64,000 nucleotides of DNA. Source: Chelatococcus sp. HY11 (GTDB lineage: Bacteria; Pseudomonadota; Alphaproteobacteria; Rhizobiales; Beijerinckiaceae). Every line of letters starts with the position of its first letter. The first letter of the stretch is position 1. The notes beneath the pieces are model-generated. The model worked only from the letters and a program-made list of their open reading frames with translations. It was not told the origin of the DNA and did not search any database. Positions 24,555-33,236 of the stretch are shown here, piece by piece. The stretch covers positions 2,232,001 through 2,296,000 of the forward strand of contig NZ_JAHBRX010000001.1 in assembly GCF_018398335.1 (NCBI RefSeq), in the 5' to 3' direction. The translations under genes were made by a program, and so were the position numbers.

Positions 24555-25465
24555 AACTGGCCAATTTCGAGACGTTCGTTCTGCTCTCGCGGTTACGCCA
24601 CTTCGGACGTACCGCCGACCAGCTCCACACGACCCAGCCCGCCATCTCCTCACGCATCGCAGCGCTTGAGCAAGAGCTCGGCGTCCGCCTCATCGAACGC
24701 GAAGGGCGAAAGTTCCACCTGACGCCAGCCGGGCATGCCGCGCTGACGGTGATCGAGAAACTGCTCATCGACTATGAGCGCCTCAAGGTCTCCTTCGCCG
24801 ACCCCGACCAGTTCGCGGTAACGCTGCGCATCGGCGCCATCGACGCCATCGTGCAGACATGGCTGCCGAGCTTCTACCAGAAATTGCGTGACGTTTTTCC
24901 CCGCGCGCAGATCGACATCATCGTCGATACCACGACCAATCTTCTCTCCGGCATGCGCGATGGCGAGATCGACCTGAACTTCTGCCTCGATCCGGTGCTT
25001 GAGGAAGGTTATCGCAGCTTCGTCGTCTGCACATATTCTATGTCCTGGGTTGCGAGCCCGAAGCTCGCCAAGGCCGGCCGCGTCTATTCGGTCGCCGAGC
25101 TCGGCGCGATGCCGCTCATCACCTTTCAGAGGCACACGCCGCCGTATCGCGCCATCGCGCCCTATTTTCAGGACGAAAGCGTACTGGCCTCGCAGCTGTC
25201 CTTCTCGAACTCGCTGACGACGATGATCCGCCTGACGATCGACGGCTTCGGCGTGGCAGCGGTTCCCACATTGTGCGTCGCCAAGGACATAGAAGCCGGG
25301 CTTCTCATTGACATGAACGTCGCGAAGCCTCTTCCACCAATGCAGTTTATCGCCAACTATCACCCCACGCCCGGTGGTGTATTGATGGAACGCGTTGTAT
25401 CCCTTGCGAAAGAGACCGCGTCCGGCTTCTGCGCGTCGATCGATCCGGCAAAAGCGTGGGTTTGA
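24551..25465 (+). CDS. LysR-family transcriptional regulator
   Basis: A 304-residue LTTR. The winged HTH is at residues 1-60 (N-F-E-T-F-V-L-L-S-R-L-R-H-F-G-R-T-A-D, then T-T-Q-P-A-I-S-S-R-I-A-A-L-E). The effector domain runs from about 90 to 295. It overlaps the IclR gene by 4 nt (ATGA). It is followed by an AT-rich 143-bp gap with a 13-bp palindrome, then the DUF3830 gene and PotDBCA system 2. Unlike the usual LTTR layout it is not divergent from its likely target operon, which lies downstream in the same direction. Confidence 0.94.
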   Translation: MKLANFETFVLLSRLRHFGRTADQLHTTQPAISSRIAALEQELGVRLIEREGRKFHLTPAGHAALTVIEKLLIDYERLKVSFADPDQFAVTLRIGAIDAIVQTWLPSFYQKLRDVFPRAQIDIIVDTTTNLLSGMRDGEIDLNFCLDPVLEEGYRSFVVCTYSMSWVASPKLAKAGRVYSVAELGAMPLITFQRHTPPYRAIAPYFQDESVLASQLSFSNSLTTMIRLTIDGFGVAAVPTLCVAKDIEAGLLIDMNVAKPLPPMQFIANYHPTPGGVLMERVVSLAKETASGFCASIDPAKAWV

Positions 25466-25482
25466 TAACGGCATTTTTGATA

Positions 25483-25495
25483 GATAATTTTTATC
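25483..25495. promoter_or_regulatory. AT-rich palindrome GATAATTTTTATC, possible LysR site
   Basis: GATAA-ttt-TTATC is a perfect inverted repeat in the AT-rich gap after the LysR gene and 114 bp before the DUF3830 start. Its T-N11-A framework and AT-richness fit an LTTR-type operator. Direct evidence is only the symmetry and the position. Confidence 0.45.
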
Positions 25496-25608
25496 GCATA
25501 AATAGAGAACAACGATTGGACAACAGGCACGGCACGGAGCAGTTTTAATATCCAGTTAACGATTACGGCCGTCGCAATGACACGGTCGTGATACTGGGAG
25601 CCCGTTTC

Positions 25609-26088
25609 ATGGCATCTAAGCGTTTCTACCTGACCTTTGTTGAAAAGAATGTCCGTGGCATCATCGAGCCCTATTGGGACAATGCGCCGGTGACCTGCGA
25701 GACGATCTGGAACGCGCTCGCCAAGCCCATCCGCGTGCCCGCTTCCCATGCCATGTTCGCTGGCCCCGAGATCATGACCGGCCTCCCGAAGGAGGCGCAG
25801 AATTTCGATCCGCGCGGCGTTCCCGCCGAAAACCAGACCTGTTTCCCTATCGCGGGCGAGTGCCTGTGGTTCTATCAGGCGCCTAACCTGATGAAGGGGC
25901 TGACCGACGAGTTCTGGGAAATCGGCATGTTCTACGATAACGGCGGCCGCATTTTCGGGCCGCTCGGCTGGACACCGTGCAACATCTTCGGCCGCATGAC
26001 CGAGGGCCTCGAGGACGTTGCCGAGGCCTGCCGCTCCATCCGCGTGGAAGGCATCAAGACCGTCGAGATCGGCCGCATCGAAGGCTGA
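25609..26088 (+). CDS. DUF3830 family protein (cyclophilin-like fold family)
   Basis: A 159-residue cytoplasmic protein without signal peptide. It starts M-A-S-K-R-F-Y-L-T-F and contains P-Y-W-D-N-A-P-V-T-C-E-T-I-W and N-Q-T-C-F-P-I-A-G-E-C-L-W-F-Y, which are typical of DUF3830. Family members occur mostly beside ABC importer or amidohydrolase genes; the biochemical role is unknown. The ATG at 25609 has GGGAG 9 nt before it and is preferred to a GTG at 25588. It is the first gene of the system-2 operon, which makes a role in handling the imported ligand plausible. Confidence 0.8.
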   Translation: MASKRFYLTFVEKNVRGIIEPYWDNAPVTCETIWNALAKPIRVPASHAMFAGPEIMTGLPKEAQNFDPRGVPAENQTCFPIAGECLWFYQAPNLMKGLTDEFWEIGMFYDNGGRIFGPLGWTPCNIFGRMTEGLEDVAEACRSIRVEGIKTVEIGRIEG

Positions 26089-26113
26089 GACTGACGATTG
26101 CATCTGGAAGCCG

Positions 26114-26188
26114 GGAGCTGCGAAACTTAGCTCCTAAGCCATCTGAAGACCTTCCCGTCCCAACAACAGGCGACTTGCTCTTGTTGGG
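26114..26188 (+). promoter_or_regulatory. Two successive stem-loops between DUF3830 and the binding-protein gene
   Basis: GGAGCT (26114-26119) pairs with AGCTCC (26129-26134), and CCCAACAA (26159-26166) pairs with TTGTTGGG (26181-26188). Such stems inside importer operons often protect or attenuate the message so that the binding protein is made in excess. No U-run follows. Confidence 0.45.
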
Positions 26189-26250
26189 TTGGGTTGGCCC
26201 CACGCCATGCACATCTTGCCTGAACGATAAACGAGAGGGGATCTTCATCG

Positions 26251-27309
26251 ATGTCAAAGATTGTAGCGACGAGACGCGCTGTCCTGAACGCGGGCCTTGG
26301 CCTCACGGTGGCCCTGGCCGCGAGCGGCGTGATCTCCCCGGCCGCGGCGCGCGAGAAGCTCGTCATCAACTCCTATGGCGGCGCCTACGAGCAAATCCAT
26401 CGCAAGCTCGTCATCGAGCCGTTTTCGAAGAAATACGACGTCGACGTTCAGGTCATCACGGCCTACTCGGCCGATGCCCTGGCGCAGCTGCGAGCCCAGA
26501 AGGCCGCGCCGCAGTTCGATGTCATCCATTTTTCCGGCGGTCAGGAAGTCGTCGCCGCACGTGAGGGCCTGATCGCGCCGATCAAGCCGGACGAGCTCAC
26601 TACCGCCAAGGAACTTTATCCCTTCGCCATCGAAGGCCTTTCCCGTGGCGAGGGACCTGTCCATGCGGTGGCCGCCATCGGCCTTCTGTACAACAAGGAG
26701 AAGGCGAAGAAGCCGGAGAAATGGGCCGACCTCTGGAACGCGGAGTACAAGGACCATATCGTCCTGACGGACCTGTCGAACAGCTACGGTCTCCTTGGCT
26801 TCCTGATGATCAACAAGGTCAAGGGCGGCGATATCACCAAGGCCGATCCGGGTTTTGATGCCGTCAAGACGCTGCTCGACAGCGCCGTTGTCGTCGCGAC
26901 ATCGCCGGAAATGCAGCAGAACTTCGCGCAGAACGATGCGTGGATAGCCCCTTATGCGCAGGACTATGCCTATACGCTGCGCAAGGCGGGGCTGCCGATC
27001 GAATTCGTGCAAGGCGCTGAAGGAACTCCGGCGGTCTATCTCACCGCCAATCTGGTCGCGAACCGGCCGAACCAGGACCTCGCGAAGAAATTCATCGATT
27101 TCTCGCTATCCGCGGAAGTCCAGGCCGGCTGGGCGCAGGAATTGCGCTACTCGCCGACCAATAAAGCCACGAAGCTCGACGAGACAGTGTCTAAGGAAGT
27201 GATCTATGGGCCGGATGCGGTCGCCGGCCTCGTCCGGTTCGATCCCGTCGCGGTGGATGCCAACCGCGCGGCGTTGGTCGAGCGCTGGAAGAAGTTGATT
27301 GCAAAGTAA
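26251..27309 (+). CDS. PotD-type ABC transporter solute-binding protein (system 2)
   Basis: A 352-residue periplasmic protein. The N-terminus T-R-R-A-V-L-N-A-G followed by a hydrophobic core and P-A-A-A (cleavage near 33) is a Tat-like signal. Shared features with the system-1 protein are H-F-S-G-G-Q-E-V, L-L-Y-N-K-E-K, W-N-A-E-Y-K-D-H-I, A-W-I-A-P-Y and the C-terminal V-D-A-N-R-A-A-L-V-E-R-W. An AGGGG stands 10 nt before the ATG. Two stem-loops separate it from the DUF3830 gene. Ligand: a cationic or amide-containing small molecule by family, not determinable further. Confidence 0.92.
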   Translation: MSKIVATRRAVLNAGLGLTVALAASGVISPAAAREKLVINSYGGAYEQIHRKLVIEPFSKKYDVDVQVITAYSADALAQLRAQKAAPQFDVIHFSGGQEVVAAREGLIAPIKPDELTTAKELYPFAIEGLSRGEGPVHAVAAIGLLYNKEKAKKPEKWADLWNAEYKDHIVLTDLSNSYGLLGFLMINKVKGGDITKADPGFDAVKTLLDSAVVVATSPEMQQNFAQNDAWIAPYAQDYAYTLRKAGLPIEFVQGAEGTPAVYLTANLVANRPNQDLAKKFIDFSLSAEVQAGWAQELRYSPTNKATKLDETVSKEVIYGPDAVAGLVRFDPVAVDANRAALVERWKKLIAK

Positions 27310-27310
27310 T

Positions 27311-28219
27311 GTGGACCGCCGCGTGAGCTCGTCCACAGACAACGGAGTTGTCGGCACGCCCACCCTCCCCCCTCAAGGTGTGTCGACACGCGTCCTCGGC
27401 GGTATCGCCGAGGACGCTACCCTATCCGCGCCGGGTGTCTTCCTCATCGTGCTCGCCTTCATCCTGCCCATCGGGCAGATGCTGCTGCTAAGCATCGAGA
27501 ACGCCGGCGGCGGACTCACCTCTGAGCACTTCACCCGTTTCCTCGGCGATAGCTATTATCTCGGCATCGTCTGGCGCACCCTGCGCCTGTCCCTTCTCAT
27601 CACCGTCATTGCCGCCGCCATCGGCTTTCCGCTCGCCTATGTGATGGCGCATGTCGGACCCCGGCTCAGGCTGTGGCTGATCGTCCTCGTCATTCTCCCG
27701 CTGATGACGAGCGTCGTGGTGCGCACTTTCGGCTGGATGGTGCTGCTCGGACGCGGTGGTCTCGTCCCCTTCACGCTCTGGAAGCTCGGCTTCGTCAATC
27801 GCAACTTTACCCTGATGCAAACGGAGAGCGCGATCGTCATCGGCATGGTTCAGGTGCTCCTGCCCTTCATGACGCTCTCCGTGCTCGGCGTCGTCATGAA
27901 GATCGACCGGCGGCTGGAAGAAGCGGCGCGCACCATGGGCGCGAGCTTCCTCGCGACGCTGCGCACTGTGGTTCTTCCGCTCGCGATGCCCGGCATCGTC
28001 GCCGGTTCCCTGCTCGTCTTTACGCTATCGGTGAGTTCCTTCATCACGCCCTCGCTGCTGGGCGGCGTGCGCCTGCCCGTTGTGGCCGGCTCGATCTACG
28101 AGGCGGCGACCAAGACGCTGGAATGGAACTTCGCGGCCGCGCAATCCGTCATCCTGCTCATCGGCGTGTTCCTGGTGCTCCTGCCTTATCTCAAGCTGAC
28201 GGGGCGCCGGCATGGTTAG
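27311..28219 (+). CDS. ABC transporter permease, PotB type (system 2)
   Basis: An inner-membrane permease of 302 residues with six helices. The EAA loop L-E-E-A-A-R-T-M-G-A-S (about 204-214) is clear. The start is uncertain: GTG at 27311 lies directly after the binding-protein stop; a TTG at 27299 overlapping that gene and a GTG at 27323 are alternatives. The N-terminal 35 residues are polar before the first helix. It overlaps the next permease by 8 nt. Counterpart of 20635-21534. Confidence 0.9.
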   Translation: MDRRVSSSTDNGVVGTPTLPPQGVSTRVLGGIAEDATLSAPGVFLIVLAFILPIGQMLLLSIENAGGGLTSEHFTRFLGDSYYLGIVWRTLRLSLLITVIAAAIGFPLAYVMAHVGPRLRLWLIVLVILPLMTSVVVRTFGWMVLLGRGGLVPFTLWKLGFVNRNFTLMQTESAIVIGMVQVLLPFMTLSVLGVVMKIDRRLEEAARTMGASFLATLRTVVLPLAMPGIVAGSLLVFTLSVSSFITPSLLGGVRLPVVAGSIYEAATKTLEWNFAAAQSVILLIGVFLVLLPYLKLTGRRHG

Positions 28220-29015
28220 AGCCGTCCCGAGCACCGTGCGCATCACGGCCTTTCTTTTCGTCGTGCTGACGCTTGTCTTCGTGCTGGCGCCACTCGTCGT
28301 GGTGGCGGGGGTGTCAGTCTCGGAGAGCCAGTTCATCGCCTTCCCGCCAACCGGCTTCAGCCTGAGGTGGTACAGCGCCATCCTCACATCGGGCGCCTAT
28401 CTCGGCGCGGCATGGACCAGCCTGAAGCTCGCCGTTCTCGTGACGATCTGCGCTACCATCATCGGCGCGGGCGCCGCGATCACGTTGCATCGCCGGCGTC
28501 TGCCAGGTGCGGCCCTGCTTGCGGGCCTCTTCCTGTCACCGCTCATCCTGCCGACCATCATCTTTGCCATCGGCCTCTTGATGCTGTGGAGCGCCACCTT
28601 CGGTCCGGTGTCGTTCACCGCGCTGTGGATCGGCCACACGGTGGTCGCCCTGCCCTATGTGGTGCGGACCACGCTCGCCGTGCTCGCCGAATCAGATCCC
28701 TTCCTGGAGGAGGCGGCGGCGACCATGGGCGCGCGGCGCTGGCAGCGGCTTGTCTTCGTGGTGCTGCCCCAGTGCCTGCCGGGGCTCGCCGCCGGCGCCT
28801 TCTTCGCCTTCAACATCTCCTTCGACGAAGCCGTCGTCGCGCTCTTCCTGCGCACCCCGGACCTCGTGACACTCCCCATCCAGATCTACAACCAGCTCGA
28901 GTTCAGTCCCGACCCCTCGGTCGCGGCCGTATCGACCCTGATGATCGGCGTGACCATTCTGCTGATCGTGGTGATCGACCGCCTGCTCGGCATTCAACGT
29001 TTCACTGGCGCCTAA
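28212..29015 (+). CDS. ABC transporter permease, PotC type (system 2)
   Basis: A 267-residue inner-membrane protein with six helices. The conserved start region F-P-P-T-G-F-S-L-R-W-Y (about 44-54) parallels F-P-P-Q-G-L-T-L-K-W-Y in system 1. The EAA loop is L-E-E-A-A-A-T-M-G-A-R. Its ATG lies 8 nt inside the PotB-type gene and its stop is 1 bp before the ATPase ATG, so the three genes are tightly coupled. Confidence 0.93.
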   Translation: MVRAVPSTVRITAFLFVVLTLVFVLAPLVVVAGVSVSESQFIAFPPTGFSLRWYSAILTSGAYLGAAWTSLKLAVLVTICATIIGAGAAITLHRRRLPGAALLAGLFLSPLILPTIIFAIGLLMLWSATFGPVSFTALWIGHTVVALPYVVRTTLAVLAESDPFLEEAAATMGARRWQRLVFVVLPQCLPGLAAGAFFAFNISFDEAVVALFLRTPDLVTLPIQIYNQLEFSPDPSVAAVSTLMIGVTILLIVVIDRLLGIQRFTGA

Positions 29016-29016
29016 G

Positions 29017-30111
29017 ATGACCCCGACAGCCTCCGCTGATGCCTCCCTTGCCGCCTCTCCCGCGGTCAGCCTCGCCGGCATCGAGAAGACCTTCGGCCGC
29101 ACCAAGATCCTTCACGGCATCTCGCTCGACATCCCGAAGGGCACGTTCCTCAGTCTGCTCGGCCCCTCCGGCTGCGGCAAGACCACGCTTCTGCGAATCG
29201 TCGCGGGCCTGGAAAGCGCGACCGTCGGCCAGGTCACCATCGCCGGCCGGGACGTGACCCGGCTGCCGCCGGAGGATCGGGACATCGCCATGATGTTCCA
29301 ATCCTACGCGTTGATGCCGCATATGAACGTCCGTGAGAACGTGCGCTTCCCGCTCAGGATGCGCCGCCGGGGCTCGCGCGAGGAACAGGAGGCGCGCGTC
29401 ACCGCGGCGCTGGAGACGGTGCAGCTCGGCCATCTCGCCGACCGCATGCCCCGCCAGCTCTCCGGCGGCCAGCAGCAGCGCGTGGCGCTCGCCCGCGCCA
29501 TCGTCTCCGACCCCGCCGTCCTCCTGCTCGACGAGCCCTTGTCCAATCTCGACGCGCGCCTGCGCGAGGACATGCAGGTGGAACTCATCGAGTTGCACCG
29601 CCGGCTCGGCCTCACCACCATCTTCGTCACACACGATCAGGAGGAGGCGCTCAGCCTCTCAGATCACGTGGTCCTGATGAATGCCGGCCGCATCGAAGAA
29701 CAAGGGCCGCCGCTCGCCATCTACGAGACGGCCGGCTCGCGCTTTGCCGCGAGCTTCATCGGCTCCGCCAATGTGGTGCCGGTCGAGGTCGAGACCGCGG
29801 GCGGCGTGGTGACGGCTCGGCTGCCAGACGGCAGCAGGCTCGCCGTGGAGGCGCCTGTCACCCAGGGCGCCAACCATCTGGCGCTGCGCCAGGAGGACCT
29901 GACGCTCGATGGCGAGGATGCAGCCCCCGTCGACGGCCGCTCCTTCGCCGCCACGGTCGAAACCCGCGTCTTCCTCGGCGCCCGCGTGCGCTATGTCCTG
30001 AGGGTCGGCAATATCAGCCTGAAGGCCCTGGCGGAGCCGGGCCGCCTCTATGAGGCCGGCGACCGCGTCCTTGTCACCATCCCGCCCGGCAAGGCACGTC
30101 TGGTGGCGTGA
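29017..30111 (+). CDS. ABC transporter ATP-binding protein, PotA type (system 2)
   Basis: A 364-residue ATPase. Motifs are Walker [10 protein letters not shown] (about 49-57), [12 protein letters not shown] (about 95-106), signature LSGGQQQR (about 148-155), Walker [18 protein letters not shown] and the H-loop in FVTHDQEEA. The TOBE region from about 240 to the end is weakly conserved. Last gene of operon 25609-30111, followed by hairpins that also end the convergent anmK. Confidence 0.94.
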   Translation: MTPTASADASLAASPAVSLAGIEKTFGRTKILHGISLDIPKGTFLSLLGPSGCGKTTLLRIVAGLESATVGQVTIAGRDVTRLPPEDRDIAMMFQSYALMPHMNVRENVRFPLRMRRRGSREEQEARVTAALETVQLGHLADRMPRQLSGGQQQRVALARAIVSDPAVLLLDEPLSNLDARLREDMQVELIELHRRLGLTTIFVTHDQEEALSLSDHVVLMNAGRIEEQGPPLAIYETAGSRFAASFIGSANVVPVEVETAGGVVTARLPDGSRLAVEAPVTQGANHLALRQEDLTLDGEDAAPVDGRSFAATVETRVFLGARVRYVLRVGNISLKALAEPGRLYEAGDRVLVTIPPGKARLVA

Positions 30112-30120
30112 GGTGAGACG

Positions 30121-30191
30121 CCTCAAACGGTTGAGGAACAGAGCGTTAACCGTCATCCCGGAAACCGCAAAGCGGTTATCCGGGATCCATG
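30121..30191. terminator. Hairpins between convergent PotA-type gene and anmK
   Basis: CCTCAA-acgg-TTGAGG (30121-30136) is a perfect short stem 9 nt after the ATPase stop. ATCCCGGAAACCGC-aaa-GCGGTTATCCGGGAT (about 30156-30187) is a long near-perfect hairpin belonging to the dispersed GGATCCATG repeat family. No U-run is present, so termination strength is uncertain. Confidence 0.5.
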
Positions 30192-30252
30192 GGTCAGCAT
30201 AACCCCTAACATACCGATAGAACGTCATATTCATGACGCAGTGAACGTCCCC

Positions 30253-31365
30253 TCACGCGGCGCGGTGCAGTTCGCCACCGGGCATGGGATGCGGTACGCC
30301 GGTGGTGGTCGGCAGGCTGAGCGGCAATCCGCGGCGTGCTCGCACGGCGAGATAGGCGAAAGCCTCGGCCTCCAGAAGATCGCCGTGCCAGCCAACAGCC
30401 TCGACCGGCTCGACGGCAACGCCGAGATGCTCCCGCAAACGCCGCATGAGATGGGCGTTGTGGCGGCCACCGCCGGTAACCAGCCAGCGCGCCGGTGGCG
30501 CCGGCACGTGGCGAAGGCTGGCGACCACCGATTCCACGGTAAAGGCGGCGAGCGTCGCCGCCCCATCGGCATCGGAAAGGGTCTCCACTCCAGCCGCGCG
30601 ACGATGAAAGTCGTTCCGATCCAGGGATTTCGGCGGCCTGCGGGCGAAGAAGGGATTTTCCATGAAAGCCGCGACGAGTGCCTCGTCGATGCGGCCTGAC
30701 CTCGCCAGCGCACCTTCCTCGTCATAACTCAAGCCGCGCCGGCGCATCACGAAATCATCGAGAAGCGCGCTCGCCGGGCCGGTGTCGAAGGCAATCGCCA
30801 TGTCGCCATCGAGATAGGTGACATTGGCGACCCCACCGAGATTGAGCACCATCAGCGGCTGCGCCAGGCCGGACGCGAGCGCGCGATGATAGAGCGGCGC
30901 GAAGGGCGCGCCCTCGCCTCCGGCTTCGACATCCGCATGGCGAAAGCGATTGACGGTGTCGATGCCGAGCCGGCGCGCCACCTCGGCGCCGAAGCCGAGC
31001 TGACGCGTGAACCGGAGGTCCGGCCGGTGATAGACGGTCTGGCCGTGAAGGCCGATCAGCGACACTGTGCGACGATCGATGCCGGCATGGCCCATGAAGG
31101 TCTCGATGGCCGCGATATGCGCGTCCGTCACCGCCTGTTCGAGATCGGCCAAGGGCTCTTTCAGTGCCCGCTCCGCCTCCGCCACGAGACCGACCAGGGC
31201 GCTGCGCACGTCATCGGGATAAGGAACGGTCAGTCCGGCGCCCGGCTCGACCTTGAGGTCACCGTCCGTGCGCACCACGGCGACGTCGATGCCATCCATC
31301 GAGGTCCCGCTGATGACGCCGATTGCCGTGACCACGTCCGTTCCGCCCAAATCCATCCCACCCAT
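30253..31365 (-). CDS. anmK: Anhydro-N-acetylmuramic acid kinase
   Basis: Phosphorylates and opens 1,6-anhydro-N-acetylmuramate from peptidoglycan recycling to give MurNAc-6-phosphate in the cytoplasm. Family signature GVISGTSMDGID is at about residues 16-27. GLHGQT, A-P-L-Y-H, N-L-G-G-V-A-N-V-T, F-D-T-G-P-A-S and V-T-G-G-G-R-H-N are all visible. Length is 370 residues, as in E. coli AnmK. The open frame runs 130 codons further upstream, but that part has no family character; ATG 31365 has GGAG 8 nt before it. It stands alone, convergent to importer system 2. nagA at 53036 belongs to the same amino-sugar recycling theme. Confidence 0.95.
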   Translation of the reverse strand: MGGMDLGGTDVVTAIGVISGTSMDGIDVAVVRTDGDLKVEPGAGLTVPYPDDVRSALVGLVAEAERALKEPLADLEQAVTDAHIAAIETFMGHAGIDRRTVSLIGLHGQTVYHRPDLRFTRQLGFGAEVARRLGIDTVNRFRHADVEAGGEGAPFAPLYHRALASGLAQPLMVLNLGGVANVTYLDGDMAIAFDTGPASALLDDFVMRRRGLSYDEEGALARSGRIDEALVAAFMENPFFARRPPKSLDRNDFHRRAAGVETLSDADGAATLAAFTVESVVASLRHVPAPPARWLVTGGGRHNAHLMRRLREHLGVAVEPVEAVGWHGDLLEAEAFAYLAVRARRGLPLSLPTTTGVPHPMPGGELHRAA

Positions 31366-31737
31366 ATCTGCGCTCCAGCCGATCGTTAGCCCTCGGTCAC
31401 GCCGTCGTCCCCTGAGGATAAGCGAATCACGCACCGTCCGCGCCGCCGCAGTCCACCTCAGGGGTAGCGCAAGCCACGAGGCTGGCCAACGGCAATCAGC
31501 GTCATTCGCATTTCCGATCTGGCGACACGTGCACCAAGGCGCCGAATCTGAGCATAATCCCCGGAGACGACTCAGCGTGTGCCGCCTTTGGCCAGACCGG
31601 CAGAGGAGTGTGTGCGGCACACGTAGCATGGGGACGGAGAAGTCCTCCAAGCTGTTTGGACCATGATCGCCGCGCGCCGGTGCGGTTTCTGATGTAAGGA
31701 CCGGGATGAAGCGGGATCTGTTGAGTAGGACGTAGCG
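31366..31737. other. Intergenic region between anmK and the acyl-CoA dehydrogenase-like gene
   Basis: A 372-bp divergent promoter region with no supported gene. CCCCTGAGG (31409-31417) and CCTCAGGGG (31456-31464) are 9-bp inverted repeats 38 nt apart. The long minus-strand frame through it is an upstream extension of anmK and has no recognisable content. Confidence 0.5.
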
Positions 31738-32883
31738 ATGACCGCAGTTTCGCCGAAGATCCAGCAACCCGCGCCGCCGCCCTCCATCGAGACCATAGCG
31801 CAGAGGCTGTCGCTGCAGGCCGCGCGCCGTGCCGAGGATCTCGATGACGACGAGACCTTTCCGGCCGAGGATATCGCGGGCCTCGTCGCCAGTGGGATGA
31901 TGGCGGCGCCCCTGCCGGAAGCGCTTGGCGGGCGCGACCTAGGTATTGGACGCGCCGGTGTCCAGCAACTCGCGACGGTGCTCAGCCTGCTCGGACGGGG
32001 CAATCTCTCCGTCGGCCGTCTCTATGAGGGACATGTCCACGCGCTGAAGCTCATCCTCGCCTACGGCACCAAGGCGCAGCGCGAAGCCGTCGCTGCGGAC
32101 GCGCACGCCGGCCATCTGTTCAGCCTGTGGACGGTCGACGGCAAGGAGTCCGTGCGCCTCGGCAATCCCACCACCGGCGGCAGGCTCGCGGGCGCCAAGA
32201 CCCAGGCACCCGGGGCGGGCTACGTCACGCGGCCGCTGATCACCGCCCTGCGCAGTGATGGCAGGACGCAGCTCGTTCTGGCGCGCCTGCCGCTCGGCGC
32301 CCGCGCCAGCCTTGCCAGTTGGCGCGCCCACGGCATGCGGGCGACGGCCAGCGGAACGGTTGATTTCACGGGTTTCGAGATCGACCGCGCGGCCCTCGTC
32401 GGCGAGCCCGGGGCCTTTGGCCGTGAGCCCCTCCATTCAACCTCGGCCTGGCGCATCGCGGCCGTGCAACTCGGCGGCATCGAGGCCTTGTTCGACGCGA
32501 TGCGTCTCAGCACCAAGCAATCCAAAGGACAGGAAGCTCCGCTCCATCTGGCGCGTATCGGCGAAGCCGCGATCGCTGTGGAGACCGCGCGGCTCTGGGT
32601 GCAACGCGCGGCGCTGATGGCGGAAAATCCCGAGGGTGACGCGGAGACGAAGGTCGCTTATGTCCAGCTCGCCCGCCTCGCCATGGAACGGGCTGGCCTC
32701 GACGTGATCGAGCATGCTCACCGCGCGGTCGGCCTTGCCGGCTTCATGCGGCCGCATGCGGTTGAGCGGTTGACCCGTGACCTCGAAACCTACCTTCGCC
32801 AACCCGATCCCGATGGAGCGTTGACCCGCGCCGCCACGCATATCATCGCCAAGGACACGCCCGCCACAGCCCTGTGGCGGTAG
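31738..32883 (+). CDS. Acyl-CoA dehydrogenase family protein
   Basis: A flavoprotein-like protein of 381 residues. An N-terminal helical domain (about 30-125) contains L-P-E-A-L-G-G-R-D-L-G-I and the G-R-G-N-L-S-V-G-R-L-Y-E-G-H segment. A central beta domain (about 130-230) and a C-terminal helical domain with R-I-G-E-A-A-I-A-V-E-T-A and H-A-H-R-A-V-G-L follow. The R-D-L-E-T-Y-L-R-Q-P-D-P-D end resembles acyl-CoA dehydrogenase-like enzymes acting outside normal beta-oxidation. The classical catalytic glutamate is not evident by eye. It is monocistronic. An oxidoreductase on a CoA or amine-type substrate is possible. Confidence 0.8.
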   Translation: MTAVSPKIQQPAPPPSIETIAQRLSLQAARRAEDLDDDETFPAEDIAGLVASGMMAAPLPEALGGRDLGIGRAGVQQLATVLSLLGRGNLSVGRLYEGHVHALKLILAYGTKAQREAVAADAHAGHLFSLWTVDGKESVRLGNPTTGGRLAGAKTQAPGAGYVTRPLITALRSDGRTQLVLARLPLGARASLASWRAHGMRATASGTVDFTGFEIDRAALVGEPGAFGREPLHSTSAWRIAAVQLGGIEALFDAMRLSTKQSKGQEAPLHLARIGEAAIAVETARLWVQRAALMAENPEGDAETKVAYVQLARLAMERAGLDVIEHAHRAVGLAGFMRPHAVERLTRDLETYLRQPDPDGALTRAATHIIAKDTPATALWR

Positions 32884-32970
32884 GTATGCGCGGCTGGGTC
32901 ATGCTGGGACACCGCGCAGCGGTGGAGCGTTAATTAATAAGCTTCAACAGTCACTTAAACGGCACCGGCG

Positions 32971-33005
32971 TGTTCATGGATCCCCTTCGCGTCGCCGGGG
33001 ATGAC
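32971..33005. repeat. Dispersed GGATCC-type palindromic repeat, inverse orientation
   Basis: GTTCATGGATCCCC..CGGGGATGAC is the reverse-oriented form of the repeat at 10321 and 30152. It is followed within 25 bp by the composite element at 33026. Confidence 0.6.
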
Positions 33006-33025
33006 ACGCGAGAGGCACCCACGCT

Positions 33026-33198
33026 GATCCCTCCCCTTCAGGCGAGGGTGGCCTCGCGCCAGCGAGGTCGGGTGGGGTCACGCGGCCGACAGAGATGCTC
33101 CGCCGGCCATGCAAGTATTGCCTCCTAGCGGCCGTATCAGATCAGAGCGCACCCCACCCGGCGCCTGCGGCGCCACCCTCCCCTGAAGGGGAGGGATC
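33026..33198. repeat. Composite paired-hairpin intergenic repeat, copy 2
   Basis: Same architecture as 15194-15359. Left arm GATCCCTCCCCTTCAGG.. with CCTCGC-gcca-GCGAGG; right arm CCCCACCC-GGCGCC-tgc-GGCGCC-ACCCTCCCC ending in GAGGGATC. The arms match copy 1 nearly base for base while the ~75-nt centre differs. It fills the gap 32884-33236, where no gene is seen. Confidence 0.85.
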
Positions 33199-33236
33199 AG
33201 TGCGGCGCCCTCCCGCGGGACCGGCGGCGGCCGATC

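Noticed and set aside
31366-31767. N-terminal extension of anmK by about 130 residues
   Set aside because: The extension has no family similarity, AnmK is complete from ATG 31365 and that ATG has a ribosome site.
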